Translations under genes and position numbers: made by a program
Source of the DNA: Spongospora subterranea f. sp. subterranea
Lineage: Eukaryota; Endomyxa: Phytomyxea; Phytomyxea; Plasmodiophorida
Length of the DNA stretch: 64,000 nt
Direction: 5' to 3'
Assembly (NCBI GenBank): GCA_049724395.1
Contig: JAUGWO010000271.1
Span: 1 to 64,000 of the forward strand
Shown here: piece by piece, positions 11,128-23,856 of the stretch
How positions within the stretch are numbered: position 1 is the stretch's first letter
Layout of the letters: every line of letters begins with the position of its first letter
Notes under the pieces: generated by a model
Told to the model about the DNA's origin: nothing
Database searches by the model: none
What the model saw: only the letters and a program-made list of their open reading frames with translations

Positions 11128-11281
11128 TTAGATGATGCCACGAGATAAGGGATTTTGCAAAATGTCTGTTTTCAAAATCTGTTGAGGTCTCGTCACTTAT
11201 GACGCGGGACACGGTCCGGATGGCGCCAGAGAAGCTTCTGTGCGGAGAGAATGTAGAGAAGTGCGTTGGCGTCAAAAGTCC

Positions 11282-12530
11282 TCAGTGATTCTTGGTGTAC
11301 ACTGTAGGTCGAAACGATGGGCAATCACAGACCTGGGCCAGTCTTACACCTGCCAATTCAGTAGCACGCGCTAAATAGACGGTGGAAAAGCAACAACGTC
11401 TAATGGAGCTCGTGGGGGATGAGGTTTCTATTAGGACTATCTCAAACACGTTCTCAACGGGACAGGTTGCCAAGGGCGGTCAATCCGAAAACGGATACAA
11501 GAAGGCCTGATACCTCGGCATCCAATAAGGGTTTGCCATCCCAAAGGCTCTTGCGGTTGAGCGTGACGCAGGTTGAAAAGATCTTCCGCGTTCTTCGGCC
11601 TGTTGACCATCGTGAGATCGATCAGACCCATTGCAGATAATAATGATATACTTTCCGTTTCCTTGTCCCCATTCTTTTGAGATGATATCGTACACCCCGG
11701 AAAGGTGTCAGACAATCCTTGAATAGCATAACCGGCGTCGTAAAGATAGTTTTCCCATGTGGGATAACGAAAAATTCCAATCTGACACTCTCGAAAACAG
11801 TACAATCTGCGGCGGATCCCTTCCTTCGGGGAGAACATACAAACAATACACAACCCGTCCACAGAGACGCTTTCTCCTTTCTAGAGGTGCTGGGCTACGT
11901 CGGTCCGATACAGACCTTACTGATTTGTGTGGTCATCGAAACTATATTAGAGAATCCAATTCACTACTAAAGCACGCAGGAACATTCGCCACCAGCACCC
12001 TGGATCTGCCTCCAGCAACATGGATCGCGTCTACCTTCAGACGTGAACTCTGGCGTCCCACCAAGACAAGCGAGATCAAATATCGCACTGGAATACGCAT
12101 GCAGTGGATCGATGGAACTATTCCTGTGTGATATTTGATCTCGCTGTGTGTTCCGTCCAAACACGCCAATACAGTCCTTGAAATACGGGAAGAATTTCCT
12201 GTCTCTAATCGCTTCTGGTGGAGCTATGCCAGACGGCAGGGTGGCGTAATGGCCAGCCCATGGTCACTTAAGAGCGTCGACAATAGCGGTGACGTAACTT
12301 GACAACGAGTCAGTATTGTCATGACATTGCGACCAACAAAGTCTTTCACCTTCCTGATCGTTTCTCTTAAGTGTTGAAACCGTTGTTGGGCACTTCGGTT
12401 GGATGCATTCTGGCCGACGACATACAAGAAAATTGCTAATTGCTCTTCCGTGCTGACACCACGTGAAGGGTATTAATCCTCCACTTTCCACGATCGCACA
12501 AGGCAAAGAACGTAGCACGAGTCATTCGGA
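11282..12530 (-). pseudogene. PIF/Harbinger transposase remnant (ALP1/HARBI1-like)
   Basis: In order on the minus strand one can read: VVGQNASNRSAQQRFQH with LRETI (the HTH-proximal block of Harbinger nucleases), ACLDGTHSEIKY (first catalytic Asp in the DGTH box, about 12160), a DAGYAIQG block (second Asp region, about 11735), RGVRYHLK, and AEDLFNLRHA followed by ERAFG-like residues (about 11575). This is the family's motif order. Several frame changes separate the blocks, and an inverted repeat (12070-12144) interrupts the part after the first Asp. The copy is therefore inactive. No terminal repeats or TTA/TWA target duplication were fixed. Confidence 0.65.
12070..12144. repeat. 26-bp inverted repeat inside the Harbinger remnant
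   Basis: gcgagatcaaatatc at 12070 and its complement ending at 12144 form two 26-base arms with two mismatches around a 23-base loop. It lies just after the DGTH box of the transposase remnant, where family members have a different sequence. It therefore looks like a secondary inverted duplication rather than an original part. Confidence 0.6.
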
Positions 12531-14122
12531 AGAACTCCAAAAAAACCGGCGCTCGTTGGTGGAAAATGGCAACAGTACAGTTCTTGCATGTATAGATGGC
12601 CCGTCTTCATTGAGGTCCGACATGGCTCTTTCCACACATTCTGTATTGCATACCATACCGACCGTTAAAACACCAATATCGTTGACAGAATCGTCGTCGC
12701 AATCGAAGAACAACAAGACGTGTTTATATGCACCGTATCCCCAATCTCCCTTTGTGAACTTTTTAATTTCCCGCCGGAATATATAGGTCAACGCTCAAAA
12801 TTGTATTTTGCAAAATAGACAATTTTGCAAAACACGTTCCCAAACGCGTCCGCGTAAATTTTATTTTGCAAAATCGGAATGACCTTATTGTTATTGCACA
12901 ATTGCGCCATAACCTGTTTCTGTCTGTCCTGCGGCTGGAACGGCTTTTGATTTCAGGTTCAACGTTTAAACAACAGCCACGTTCTGCCACGAGGCTCGTG
13001 GGGATGGCTGCTTTTAACCGAAAATACAGAACAGTAATTACGTCGATGTATTGCCGGTCCAGGATAAACAAATTCGCCAACGGTGCCGTGTAATATCGGT
13101 TCCGTCGTTGAAAAGTTCGAGCAGTGTGAACCACAGAGTACTGAACTTTGCACTGCACCTGGTGCAGAATTGATATCGATCATCTGCGGTCAAGGAAAGG
13201 AAATTGATTTGTTTGTTGAAATGAAAATGTGGAAAAGGACGGTCCTTATAAGGATCCTGATGGAACAGCACGTTGATTGGATGAAGAAAGCTGTTCTGGC
13301 CAAACACGGCCGTCGCACCGCTTGTTCAACGGCGTCGATTGCCAGTATGATCGTTGGGCGGATACAAAACCCGTCCCGCTCGAACTGTGGATTATTACAC
13401 GATTGATTTTATAACGATGGGAAGAAGATGAAAACAAGTCCAAACGGTATTATCCCACAACTATTCCTGAACTTTACTCGATCTTGTAGTAAAATAGGTC
13501 CCGACGTTCGAATAGGACCCGATTATTATTGGACCGGCAGAACTCAGTCCCGACCAGCAGACGACCAGGTTGTCGGTGGTCGGTTCATTTGAAAATATCG
13601 ATTCCTTGATTGCAAATAACAAATTCTCACAAGTCGTTGACGCAAATAAAAGGGTATTAGTGAACAGGTCGTTTTCGAATCAAAACACGAATTGGAATTT
13701 TGTAGTTCTCTTTAGACGCCCTTTGGCAGAGGAAGAGCATTCAGGGTCCAGGCAGCAGTTGCAATCGTCATCCATCGTGGCGGGCCATGTGCCACGAACC
13801 CCCAGGCAGTGGTCGTGGCGCCATCCGGCCATGCCAGCCAGTGAGTGTGTGTGTGTGACCCAGGTGTTGGTCACAGCTGCACTGTCAGACGACACACACA
13901 CAGACCAGCCCGTTCCCTGGATCGCTTCTGGATTCACAGCATCCGATTTGGACCTCGGCAGTTCTCGAAAATCCAGGGTCATTTTGGAGAAGCCAATTGG
14001 CGAAGCGATTCCGGAGCGTGTTTTTTGGCCTAAAACCACGGGCCGTTAACGGGGTTCGCTGAGGTTGATCGGACCCCGAAAAACGCCCCAGCGAGAGTTC
14101 ACTGATTGGGACCCTGTTGTAG
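12531..14122. other. No confident gene
   Basis: Open frames on both strands (12522-12791 minus, 12763-13158 minus, 13083-13406 plus, 13570-14049 plus) lack recognisable domains. The minus frame ending at 12522 lies directly upstream of the Harbinger remnant and may be its N-terminal part. A GT/CA-rich stretch at 13840-13900 gives a Val/Cys-rich translation of no evident meaning. The last few hundred bases probably hold the promoter and 5' UTR of the NPSN gene. Confidence 0.3.
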
Positions 14123-15014
14123 ATGACGGAACTAAATATGAGGCACAAAGAGCTGCAGGATAACCTGTCTAGTATTAGAGAGGAGCTCGATAAGGTCTCG
14201 GCCATCAAGAAACCCGATCAGAAAACCAAGGTCGCTAGCTCCATGTGTTGTTGTTGTTGCTGTTGTTTGTTCTGGCACAATTGCTGTTGGGGTGGGTTTT
14301 GATGCGATTGTCAGGTTCTGAACGAGCTGGAGGAGAGGGTGGGACGGGTGAGACGGGACATGAAGATGGTCGAGATGGAGGTTCGTGTATTGGATACCGA
14401 CGCACGAGCCATCTGGAAAGGGCGTCTGAAGAACGAGATCGGGTCGCTGAAAGACGTTGCCAGGTTGGTTCGTTCGTCGCTCCGCGCCGACCAATCTTGC
14501 GGCAACATCGCTGATCCTGAAAACGGCGAAGGGATCTGGAATGGGCGAGAAGCGCAGAGGGTGTGAAACCCGCCGACGACGCCATCGATCCGAGCCAGAT
14601 GAACGAAGCGAATATGATCGATTATGGGAACAAGCTCATGTCGGAGACGACCGAGTCGGCCGACACCACCATCAGGATATTGGACGAAACCAAACAGGTT
14701 CGTTGATGGGGTTTCTCGGTCAACCCAACGACGACGACAGCCTGACCGCGGGTTAGGTCGGGATCGAGACGGCCGCGAAGCTGAAGGCGCAGACCGAGCA
14801 GCTGAACCGCGTTCACGATCAGGCGTTCGAGATCGACGACACGCTGACCAGGGCCACGTTCATCGTCCGGCGGATGCTGAGGAGGACGGCGACCGATAAG
14901 TACATCTGGTGTATGAGCCTGACCATCCTGATCGCCGTCATCTTCATCATCGTTTATAAGATTATGAGGGGCGACAACGTTCAGGTCGACACGTCCGATC
15001 AATGGCATAAATGA
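14123..15014 (+). CDS. NPSN-type Qb-SNARE (novel plant SNARE)
   Basis: Four exons (14123-14230, 14315-14463, 14532-14697, 14757-15014) join in frame to about 226 residues, the usual NPSN length. The N-terminal half is the helical regulatory bundle (NELEERVGRVRRDM). The SNARE helix follows from about residue 110 (NKLMSETTES to RRMLRRTATDKYIW) with the zero-layer Gln in AKLKAQTEQL. One C-terminal membrane anchor ends the protein (LTILIAVIFIIVYKIM) with a short lumenal tail. Introns are 68-84 bp, GT-AG. NPSN proteins act in plasma-membrane and cell-plate vesicle fusion in plants and are found in many protists but not in animals or fungi. The next gene is on the opposite strand, 126 bp away, tail to tail. 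Confidence 0.88.
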
Positions 15015-15139
15015 ATACAGGAACCACAACCCGAAACACACCCCGTTGACGATTGTCGCAGCAGTTAATGACGACGACGATTTTTTTTTTATCAAAATGG
15101 CGATCGCGATACGCGCGATCACGTTTTTGTGGTTGTTGA

Positions 15140-15837
15140 TCAACGATCGTGGGTCTGATACCATCTCACGATTCCGTCGTGGTGGAACACCTGATCGTAG
15201 ACCGCCGTGATGTTCTTGTACTTGTCCGTTATGTCGCTGGGAATCCCCTCCAATTGCCCTAAACACGATCTCAGTTTCAGCCAGCGCGACACGCCCGGTT
15301 GGCAGAACAAAAAATCACGCAAAATGGCGCACCGGTTTTGAACCAATGAACGATGTTGTACAGGGCGATATCGGCGATCGAGTATTGCACATCGACGCAA
15401 TAGCCCGTCTGCTCTCTACAGATCTTGCTCTCGATCCCGTTCAGGAAGCGGGGCAGCACCTCGCGCGTCAATCGCGCCCGTTCCGCCAGCATGCGGCTCT
15501 GGTCGTCAATGTGGATCGTGGGTTTGATCGCGTAAATCATGTCGTCGATCGCGCCGATGATCTCGTCGACCCGCAGTGCCGGCTTGGCCGCCGTCGACAG
15601 TAGCCCACCGATGTGCCCGATATATCTCAGGATGGCGTTCGCTTGCGAGTAGACCATCCCGTCCACCTCCATTGTTGGCAGTGCCTGGAACGGCGTCTTG
15701 AGCTTCATCTGTTCCCACTGTTCCGGCCCGACGCGAACGTCGTCGAACGGAATCCCGGACACGATGAACGCCAACCGGATCGTCTCGGCACGATCGACCT
15801 TGTCGAAATACGTGAACTTAATCGATGGATACTGCAT
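15140..15837 (-). CDS. Glutathione S-transferase (sigma-like)
   Basis: Two exons, 15837-15333 and 15258-15140, give 207 residues, a normal cytosolic GST size. The start at 15837 puts the catalytic tyrosine near residue 9 (FTYFDKVDRAETIRL), as in sigma/mu/pi-like enzymes. The glutathione-binding region has ALPTMEVDG and SQANAILRYIG (cis-Pro and Ser/Gln contacts). The helical C-terminal domain includes an ADIALYNIVHWF stretch. The 74-bp intron is GT-AG. GSTs conjugate glutathione to electrophiles or isomerise lipids; the substrate cannot be inferred. An upstream in-frame extension lacks an ATG and is left out. Confidence 0.88.
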
Positions 15838-16003
15838 GATTCGTTGAAAATTGGCCCTTTTCCCGATCGGAGCGGAGCCGCAGTGGAAAGAAAAACATCC
15901 GATGAATCGGATAAATCTGAACAATTGATTGGTGTTGGAGTGAAAACTTGATTGGCGTTGGGTTCCCTATACGACAACAGCGTTTGGGATTTATGAGAAT
16001 TTA

Positions 16004-17258
16004 GGCGATCCATCGCTTCTTCCTGAAGTTCACGCGGACGTCGCCGCTGGCCGAGTAGTTGGTCATGTACGGGAGGCGGTCCAGCGACCCCATGGCGATC
16101 GCCGTCTTCATCCCGATCAGGTTGTTGATCTCCGAGGCGAGGTTGTGGCGCGACTCGAGCCGGTGCCGCCCGTGATTCAGGTGCACCGCCAAGATCGTCC
16201 CCGACGTGTCGATCACCTGGACCGAATAGTGATCGTACATGAACGATGTGAACCAGTTATCTTCACCAGAAAACACAGAAACTGTCGATCAGAAATGGCG
16301 CAAATCGTTCGCCCCGATGAAACCCCCATTTACCGAAATACACTCCGCCGATGAAAAACGGGGGAATGTCGTCCCAGTTCACATCGATATTTCTCGTGAA
16401 TATGAAATAATCCTGTTCGAACGATCTCGTTCAATCTAATGATGGAGGTCGAAACACGCGATTACCTGAGCGATGGCGCCGAATCCGGATTTGTTCGAGG
16501 CGATTTCGAATATGTCTCGAACGGTGTCCGCCGAACGCTCCGGGTCGAAACTGATATGTTGCGGGAGGTCGAGGTTGGTTCGTTCCCCGACGGCGAACCA
16601 CGATCGCCACGTCTTGGACTTCTTCCGGCTGTGCTTGGCGTATCTCAGCAGGGCGTCGAGCGTTCGGTACAGGCTCGAATCGAACATGATGTCGCTGTTG
16701 CAATAGCCGACCAGCGGGGTCGTGGACGGGATGGCGCTGGCGATCATCCGGAACGCGTACCGATAGGTGAGCACTTCGATGTCGGAGTTGGCGTTCACCA
16801 TCAACGTCATCAGACCCGCTTCGTGCGCCATGTACAGCAATGAGCAGCGTGACGACATCACGATCACGTCGATTCCGTCCAGCAGCGACCACGATTTCAA
16901 AACGAGCTGAAGATTTCTGTGGGGAAACGATCAACGGACGACGACGACAATGAGGTCGCGGAGATGGGGTTTACAAAAGCGACGTTGCGTTGTCGGATAA
17001 TGGCTTGGGATTGATCAGGATTGTCAAGATGGCGTTGGGTTTGGGGGACCCTTGAACATGGTCGGCAACGCAGATGGTGGAGTGGGCAGAGAGGTGGGTC
17101 GAACATGATGGACGGGACGGGAACTGGACAGGCTGATGGAGCAACGACGACGATAACCCGTTGTGAAGATGGGATACGTTCAGGTACATTGTGGTCAAAC
17201 ATACAGATACTGTGAGAATTGCCAGAAACAATGACCACGCTCTGCAGAGACGGTTCAT
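16004..17258 (-). CDS. Type II membrane glycosyltransferase
   Basis: The protein starts with a signal-anchor (FLAILTVSVCLTTMYLNV, residues 11-28). The first intron, 16972-16905, joins NATSL to LQLVLKSW; later introns lie near 16482-16425 and 16345-16272. The catalytic region has a nucleotide-sugar-transferase look: MVNANSDIEVLTYRYAF, then LVGYCNSDIMFDSS with a D-x-D-like NSD metal site, VVGER-like AVGERTNLDLP, a DYFIFTRN strand, FFIGGVYFGDNW, and VIDTSGTILAVHLNHG. This order matches a poorly characterised glycosyltransferase family of plants, protists and bacteria. It probably sits in the Golgi with a lumenal catalytic domain. Donor and acceptor are unknown. No break was seen once introns are removed. 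Confidence 0.75.
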
Positions 17259-17404
17259 TGTTCAGATGTGTTTTTTTGTTGGTTCTAATTGGCCGAATCC
17301 AGTCAGCAGATGTACAGTACTTCTCGATCTTGTTGACGGAACTAGTCAAGCGATGATTGATAAGCGATAGACAATGGCTTTATTCCTATGTTGATTGAGT
17401 CAAA

Positions 17405-20400
17405 GGTTCACTGCTTATTGTTCTGGCTGTTGTAGAAATCCGCGATTTCACTGCTGGATGTGGCGTCCTCAGGTTTCTTGTCCGGGCGCACCTGGATGAA
17501 GCGGGGAAACCGTAATGCGATACCTTTATCCGCTTGAACAAGACCAATGGCAGCCTTATGAACAGGACTGATCGATAGATCCGCCGCTTTCACTTCCCAT
17601 ACCCTTGGCGACAACAAACCAAGGTTAATGCCAAACGCTCGATGGAAAAACATGGAAATTGAAGTGGACTAAACGCCTATCAGGTGCAAAGAAGAGATAC
17701 CTGAGATCCATCCAGCCATTCATCAGGAACATCTTTGCTTTCTGGATAGCGATAATATGATCGCGGAGCCTAATGATGAACACACTTCACAAAAGGAATC
17801 GTTTGAACGGATTCAGGGCTAGGAACCTCAACCAGATGCTGTCTCGCGTATTCCGTCAATGATGCCAGCATTTCGTCACTGAATCCTGACCCGATTTTAC
17901 ATATCGATTGGAGTTCTTCGGTTTCTTGATCGTAGACGGCCAGCAAATAACCGCCAAAATTTCCGGTCCGTTTTCCTTTTCCGTAATACGCCCCTGAAAT
18001 CAACCAATAAAAAAAACGTCGAAACCGTGAGTGGAAAATGCTACCGATTGGGATGAGGTCAAACGAATCGGTTAATCCCTCCATATAATCCTTCTTGAGC
18101 TTCCTCCACGCGTGGCTGCGTTTATCTGGCTCGTACAATGAGAGCGGGCCCGAAAAGGCATTTCACCTATAAAGCCCATTAGCAAAACTTACAGAAACCA
18201 GAATACCTGGGCAAACCATTAGGCCTTCACAGTTTTCGGTGATAGATTCATCAAGAAACGTCGTGATTTCCATTTCATCTGTACTGTGCCCGGATATTGG
18301 GGTTGGCGTTTGATACCAGTTAGGAAAATTTTACCTCTCCTTAGATATTGTAAACCGAAAATGATCATCGACTTCGATAAATGAAGAATGTAAAAGGCGG
18401 CGGCGCTCCTTCAACGGGGTCGACAACAGTGACTACGATCAACAACCAATAAAAAATCGCAACGAAACAATAGATAGATAACTAACGCGCCCATTGAAAA
18501 AAATTAAATCGAAGGCGAAGATGCAGATGTCGACGGCAATATCATCCGTCTTGACATCTTTCCGTTTTCTTGTCGACAAGATTTGGAATGGCCGAATCTT
18601 ATGCGCGACGCGGTCGAAGGCGACTACCTCCGCATCCAATATGCACGATGTGACTTGTCCCGGTTTGAACGCCTGCTCTAGATGAATGAATAGGAGACGA
18701 ACTGAAAAGATTCGGAACCGACCATGGGAATAAACTTAACAATGTCAGGATACTTATCCGTACTGGTCTCGGCATTGCGGCTAAAAATGCTGACCGTTCC
18801 GTCCTCTAAAACGTGAATCTAACGAGAGACGACGCTTCAGCAAGGTAGGTCTTGTAAATCAAGAGCAGTTACCTGAGCCCTTTCTCCATCGTATTTGTAT
18901 TCCAATACAATATCGTGGCCTTCGAAATTATTCAGCACCTGAACGATAAGGGTTGGCATGTGAGCAACTGGGGCGGGTAAGGCAACCAACTTGGCCAACA
19001 GACTTGGCTGGAGCGGCAAGCATGCATTTGATAGGAACACCGGGCGTTAAAAAGCAATGCTCGTGCAGCTGCGATATGGGATACTTCAAAAGAGCAGGAA
19101 TTAAAAGATCCAGGTTTGGACACTCAACCCAAGCACGCTTCACAGCGGACGTCGACGCCTCAATTTCACTAAAGTGTCGAAATATTTGTCACTGGCCATG
19201 AGAAAGAAGCGTTGCCAGTACGATTGAAGATCGGATTCTGACAAAGTCAGCGACCGATCAAAGCGACTTGCAGGCAAAGAGTCGATCTGCTGGCGTTCTT
19301 CATCTGACATCAAGTCAGGCACGTTCGTTGCTGGACCACGAAAATGGAGTACCAGTTAATGGAGGCGTTAGCGTGACCGCCCTGGCTAACGACGGCAGCA
19401 CTGTGCGAATTGAACACCCTATCCTGCACGGAACTGTTAGGAAGCATGGGCAATGGCCAGTCTTGATCATGACCGAAGATTGCCCTGAAATGTACGGATA
19501 AGGTAGCGAGCCTCACTTTCCTTGCTGGCAACAAGCATTTGTTTAATCAGATTGATTTTACGATCTCCCTTTTCACCAGCAATCTTCCGAAAGGAAGCCA
19601 GCACTTTAGTTACTGAACTGAACAGTTAATGATCTTTTCGAAAAAAGTAATCAAAATAAACGTATTTACCAGTTAGTGGCGCTGGTGGAAAGATCGTCTT
19701 TTGTGAAGATCTGCACTTTTCAGCTATTTCACCAAGGTCGCCGAGTTGTTTTAGTTCTGCTGATAGCTGTTTAGTACTGCGTCCTGTGCTATCAAGCCGG
19801 GCGACTTTACTTTAGCATAATATTGGCAATCACAAACAAATTTTAAAACCTTTGAGCTAATACTTTCAACAATAATCCATCGCCAACTCCAATCTCTAAA
19901 CCTTCATAATCGGGACCGAACTGAGGCGTTTTACGACTCAACACACCCGACACATCGTAATGGACAGCAAACCAACCTTATTAATTGCCAGATAGATGGT
20001 CGACACCAGAGCCTTGGGCGCCTTGGCAATAACAGACCGAAGAAAATTCGTAATGCTGTTTATATTTCGCAAACGGCCACTTTCCGCTTCCAATTCGTGA
20101 AATAATCGCGACAGATAAAGATAGGGCATACTAAAAATAGGTATCAACAATCATTGGAGAGAAGATTGGACAGTTAGCATACTCAGTGCCGAAAGGCCAT
20201 TCGGATTCCGTCAGAGGATTGTAGATTGGACTAGTGATACTGATAAGATGACAAAATTAACGAACGGTAAGGGAAACTTACAATGCGTCCCCGTCTTTTT
20301 TGCCTTTGGTTTTGAGTTTTTTGCTCTTGATAGGAAGCGCGGCGACAGCAATTTCTCTGGCCATGAGTTAACGATGGGTGCCACGACATCAGGGGCAATC

Positions 20401-21186
20401 ACATACTCAAGTTGATCCTCGGAACGGCCTTTATCTTCGTCAATCAATCGTTCGTCATTGGTAGAGTCATCATCACTCTCGTCGTCGCTAACGACGTCTT
20501 TGACAGATGTCGGACGAGCCCGCTCACTCTTCACCTCAGATCGTGACGCGGTACTTGCCATGGCTGTAGCCAATGCGCCTTTGCTGACTGAGCCCTAACC
20601 TGATTATTAGCGCCATCCCTTGCAAAATTACTCTGAAATTACACACCTGATCGTCCTCATCAGAATCTGCAATTCTCCGGCAAGCCCTGGATGGAAATTG
20701 ATCAAAAATTCACAAGTATTCTCAACAAAGCAAACTTACCGTTTCGCCGCAGGCATTCCAGACTCGTCTTTCCTATAAACAATTTAGCTACGCTAATATG
20801 GTTATTGAGATATTGGTCAACATACACAGGACCGATGACGTTGATTTTCGCCGGTTCAAATGGTACTGTCGAAGGCTGAACTTGCACATTGCTCGACAGC
20901 AAAGGCGTCTCTGGTGTCAACGCCTGCGAACCACCGGGGTCTACTTGATCAACGGAACGAACCGCAGGTTTTGATGGTGTTTTACTCCTTTGTTCACTGT
21001 CAATAACTGTACTCGATATTGACGTTTGATGACAAACCTGGCAAAAATGTTCTCCTTGACGTCAGGCGACGCTTGACTTTCGGGTTGAGATTTTGCTGCA
21101 AAATATGACCTAATAAACCAATAAAAACACAATCGGTATGTAATAAAACAACACCGCTTTTGCACTACACAGCTATTCAAAAACAT
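17405..21186 (-). CDS. LIG1: DNA ligase I (ATP-dependent)
   Basis: A multi-exon gene whose pieces follow animal and plant LIG1 end to end. An N-terminal charged region includes [11 protein letters not shown]. The DNA-binding domain has [20 protein letters not shown] near 20120, [18 protein letters not shown] near 19880 and [20 protein letters not shown] near 19510. The adenylation domain has the catalytic lysine in [10 protein letters not shown] (near 18880), DAEVVAFDR and a [10 protein letters not shown] block (near 18500). The OB-fold has [14 protein letters not shown]-like [12 protein letters not shown] and [12 protein letters not shown], ending with [12 protein letters not shown] and [13 protein letters not shown]. 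Introns of roughly 40-130 bp separate at least ten exons. It seals Okazaki fragments in replication and repair. The first exon and start are uncertain (a start near 21186 is only a candidate). Confidence 0.93.
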
Positions 21187-21189
21187 TTA

Positions 21190-22505
21190 ACGGAACCTTT
21201 AGAACGAAAATCCAAAATGATATCACTGAACATTGGCCATGAGTTTGAGCAACCAGCGATGTGCGGCGGCATACCCAATCAACGACTGTTTCTTGGACCC
21301 CATCCCCGTCTCGATGTCTTGTCGAATACCGAGCAGGACGCTGATCGATGGTCTTTTGTTCAGGTTTTCGTCACCTGAACATTATGATTATTGCGCGCAA
21401 TGCCGCCCGTCAAACTCTACCACGAAATCCCGACCAGGGTTCGATAACTTCATCATAATGGGCCCGCACCCGTTTCTTCCTCGACACTGTTTTGGAACAA
21501 GGATGTTCCTGGGATGCTCATAGGGTCGTCGTTGTTCTGCTATACCCGGTGAAAGCAGCCACGTCCGATTGATCTATTCATGGACCAGTACCACCCACCC
21601 AACCCTCGTTTTCAACGCTGTTAGCAATAGAAACCGGCTGTGGACACGACGTTCGTTAACGCGACAACAGTGGAGCAATGGAAGAATTAACGACAAATCA
21701 ACGTATGTGCATTTGATATTTTCCGCGGTTTCTTCAAGATGGGTTCAGGTAATATTTGCTACACGGTGCGGGACCAAAACGATCGATGTTCCAAGCATTT
21801 CAGCAGCCATTTTTCAGACACAACGCCTTGCGTATCCTGAGCCGACCACGAAACAAACGATCGTCGTACACAGGCTCTGGGCCAACGTTCATCACACGTA
21901 TTCGTATGCAGACGAGAACCTCACTGATCGTGGGGCAGATGCCAACGTGATGTGCCACCGACAACATCCAGGCAACGACTGCCGACAACGTCGCCTCATC
22001 GTCTTCCAAGTATCCAATGGCCGCACACAAGGGTTTTAAGCAGCACCCCCCGTCCCCTTCCCATGATCGTCATCCAGAATAACCTGTTCTAGGTCGTGGT
22101 CTATCGTGACTGAAAAACACCTCGTCGCGGTCGATTGTGTCTGGCCTCCAAACCAGTGCAGACTTCAACAGGAGATTGCGCCGAAACATGTCGTAATACG
22201 TTGACCAGCGCGATTTGGTCATAGAATTAGCGAACATTGTGTCGCCGTGCGTTTGCTCACAAATTGTGTCGAACATGGGCCCCAGAAGGTGAACAGAATT
22301 GATCTAGTTGACAATGTCAGTCGCGATCGACTCGTGTTTGTTGTCGCTATCGCAATTGCTCTCCATGAGGGTATCATGATTCAATTCAGCCGTTGAGGTA
22401 GTCTTGATCATCCGATGACGACAGCTTTGCCCGATGTCTCACGCTGCAGATTCATATCGAACTGCTCCAAAAAGGTATATGCAACCGGTCCACATGCGAT
22501 CGCGT
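21190..22505. other. No confident gene
   Basis: Open frames occur on both strands (21233-21523 and 21569-22039 plus, 21800-22030 and 22070-22276 minus) without recognisable domains. The plus-strand translation is rich in Thr/Arg and looks like a shadow. The minus-strand frames could be later exons of the uncertain gene at 22506-23421. Confidence 0.25.
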
Positions 22506-23421
22506 TTAGAACCTGTTTGCCAGCGTTGGACGTCGCTCCATCCAGCGCCAGGCAAAACAGCAAGGAAACTTTTTAACAGTTCGAAAGGCATCTGACGGCA
22601 CGTGGTCGTATTCCTCGACTAGAAGGCGGCCGTCAATGGTTTCCCGCGAGGGAAACAGATATGCTGGACGAACGCGTCGCTCATGGAGTCGCACGAAGAT
22701 GGAACCGATCGGATGGATATGTGGCTTTACGCGGACGACGTTTATCATCGTCATCGAGTGAATCATTGACGACTAATGCCCTTGTGAGATAGAAGCCCAA
22801 ACTGGTCGCGGGAACGGCAAAATACAACAGTTGATCCCCTGGTTGGAAGACGTTTGAATGTTCGTATGTACGTGGTGACAGTTGTCGATATGGCGGTCCA
22901 TACTGTGCTTGGAGTACGCCAATAGCGCCTGACAATGTTTTTTATTTGTGCTTGATCAGTGACCCCGATTTCGGGACTCTGACAAACTCGTGGTGACTTT
23001 CGAATTTCGGTCGGCCTACGGTTGACATTGCAACCAAGGCGTTTACGGCGCCTGACAAGACTGGCAAGTACAGTGGATATCACATGAAATGCAAATGCGA
23101 TCGCAATATCGTACATTACACTGTATAAAACCCAGTTCCCAATAGTCGCTCAAAATAACGTTGAGTTACGACCATATAGCCCAATCAAACACATACATCC
23201 AAAGCCATTATTTCACTTGGGAGCATTATTACCTTGGTTGGGACATATCGCAACACTGCAATCCGTTGTTTTGGTCTTTGATTTTCCCAGGAGTTGCAAA
23301 TCCAGGTACGACTTGTGTTGCCGGAAGTGTAAGTGGATAAACGGTCATTGAGTGCAGCGCAGAATTGAATAAAGTCTGATTGATCTACAATCGTGAAGGA
23401 TTGCGAGTGGTTGTCATCCAA
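22506..23421 (-). CDS. Putative multi-exon gene, family unknown
   Basis: A candidate first exon starts at an ATG at 23421 (MDDNHSQSFTIVDQ) and reaches a plausible GT donor near 23235 after RYVPTK. Further frames on the same strand (23040-22940, 22935-22690, 22766-22510) read like a globular protein, for example GRPKFESHHEFVRVP, PGDQLLYFAVPATSLGFYL and RRVRPAYLFPSRETIDGR. I cannot name the family, and the exon borders and 3' end are guesses. The call rests on one-strand consistency and non-random composition only. Confidence 0.3.
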
Positions 23422-23856
23422 TCGGTATCGGCATCACTCTTGCGCTGAGCATCTATCTTTGGACCGATCATTTTTTTTCAAAAAAAACTTTCAAAACCCA
23501 TCAGTCAGCTTCGTATGATATGAAGCTGATTGGTGTGCCTAGAATGCTTCTGACTGTGATGCCGTCGGAATGTAAGGGTGTTCCTGGCGTTCCAAACCTT
23601 AAAGTCGGTGGTACAAATAGCGTTGAAAATTTGATTGATATCTGGGCCTTGCCCCTTGCACTGCAGTGATGGCAGCGCCACATTGCCGCCATTATCGATT
23701 TTTTCTATGTGGCCGCCCTAAACATTAGAAGTTGATGGAACGGGGGCATATCGCCGCCTGCTCGTCGCTGGGGACAATCGCATCACTGCCGTCTGGAGAA
23801 GCTTGATCCTCTTCACTGGATTGTGGAAGCTCAAATCGACTCTATTAATTTCAAAC
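23422..23856. other. Intergenic, no feature seen
   Basis: Contains an A/T run near 23470 and short frames only. Probably the 5' flank of the minus-strand candidate gene and a spacer before the minisatellite. Confidence 0.3.

Noticed and set aside
13570-14049. 159-residue plus-strand frame as a gene upstream of the NPSN SNARE
   Set aside because: Contains low-complexity GT-repeat translation, has an equally long antisense frame, and shows no domain. The NPSN protein is already full length without it.
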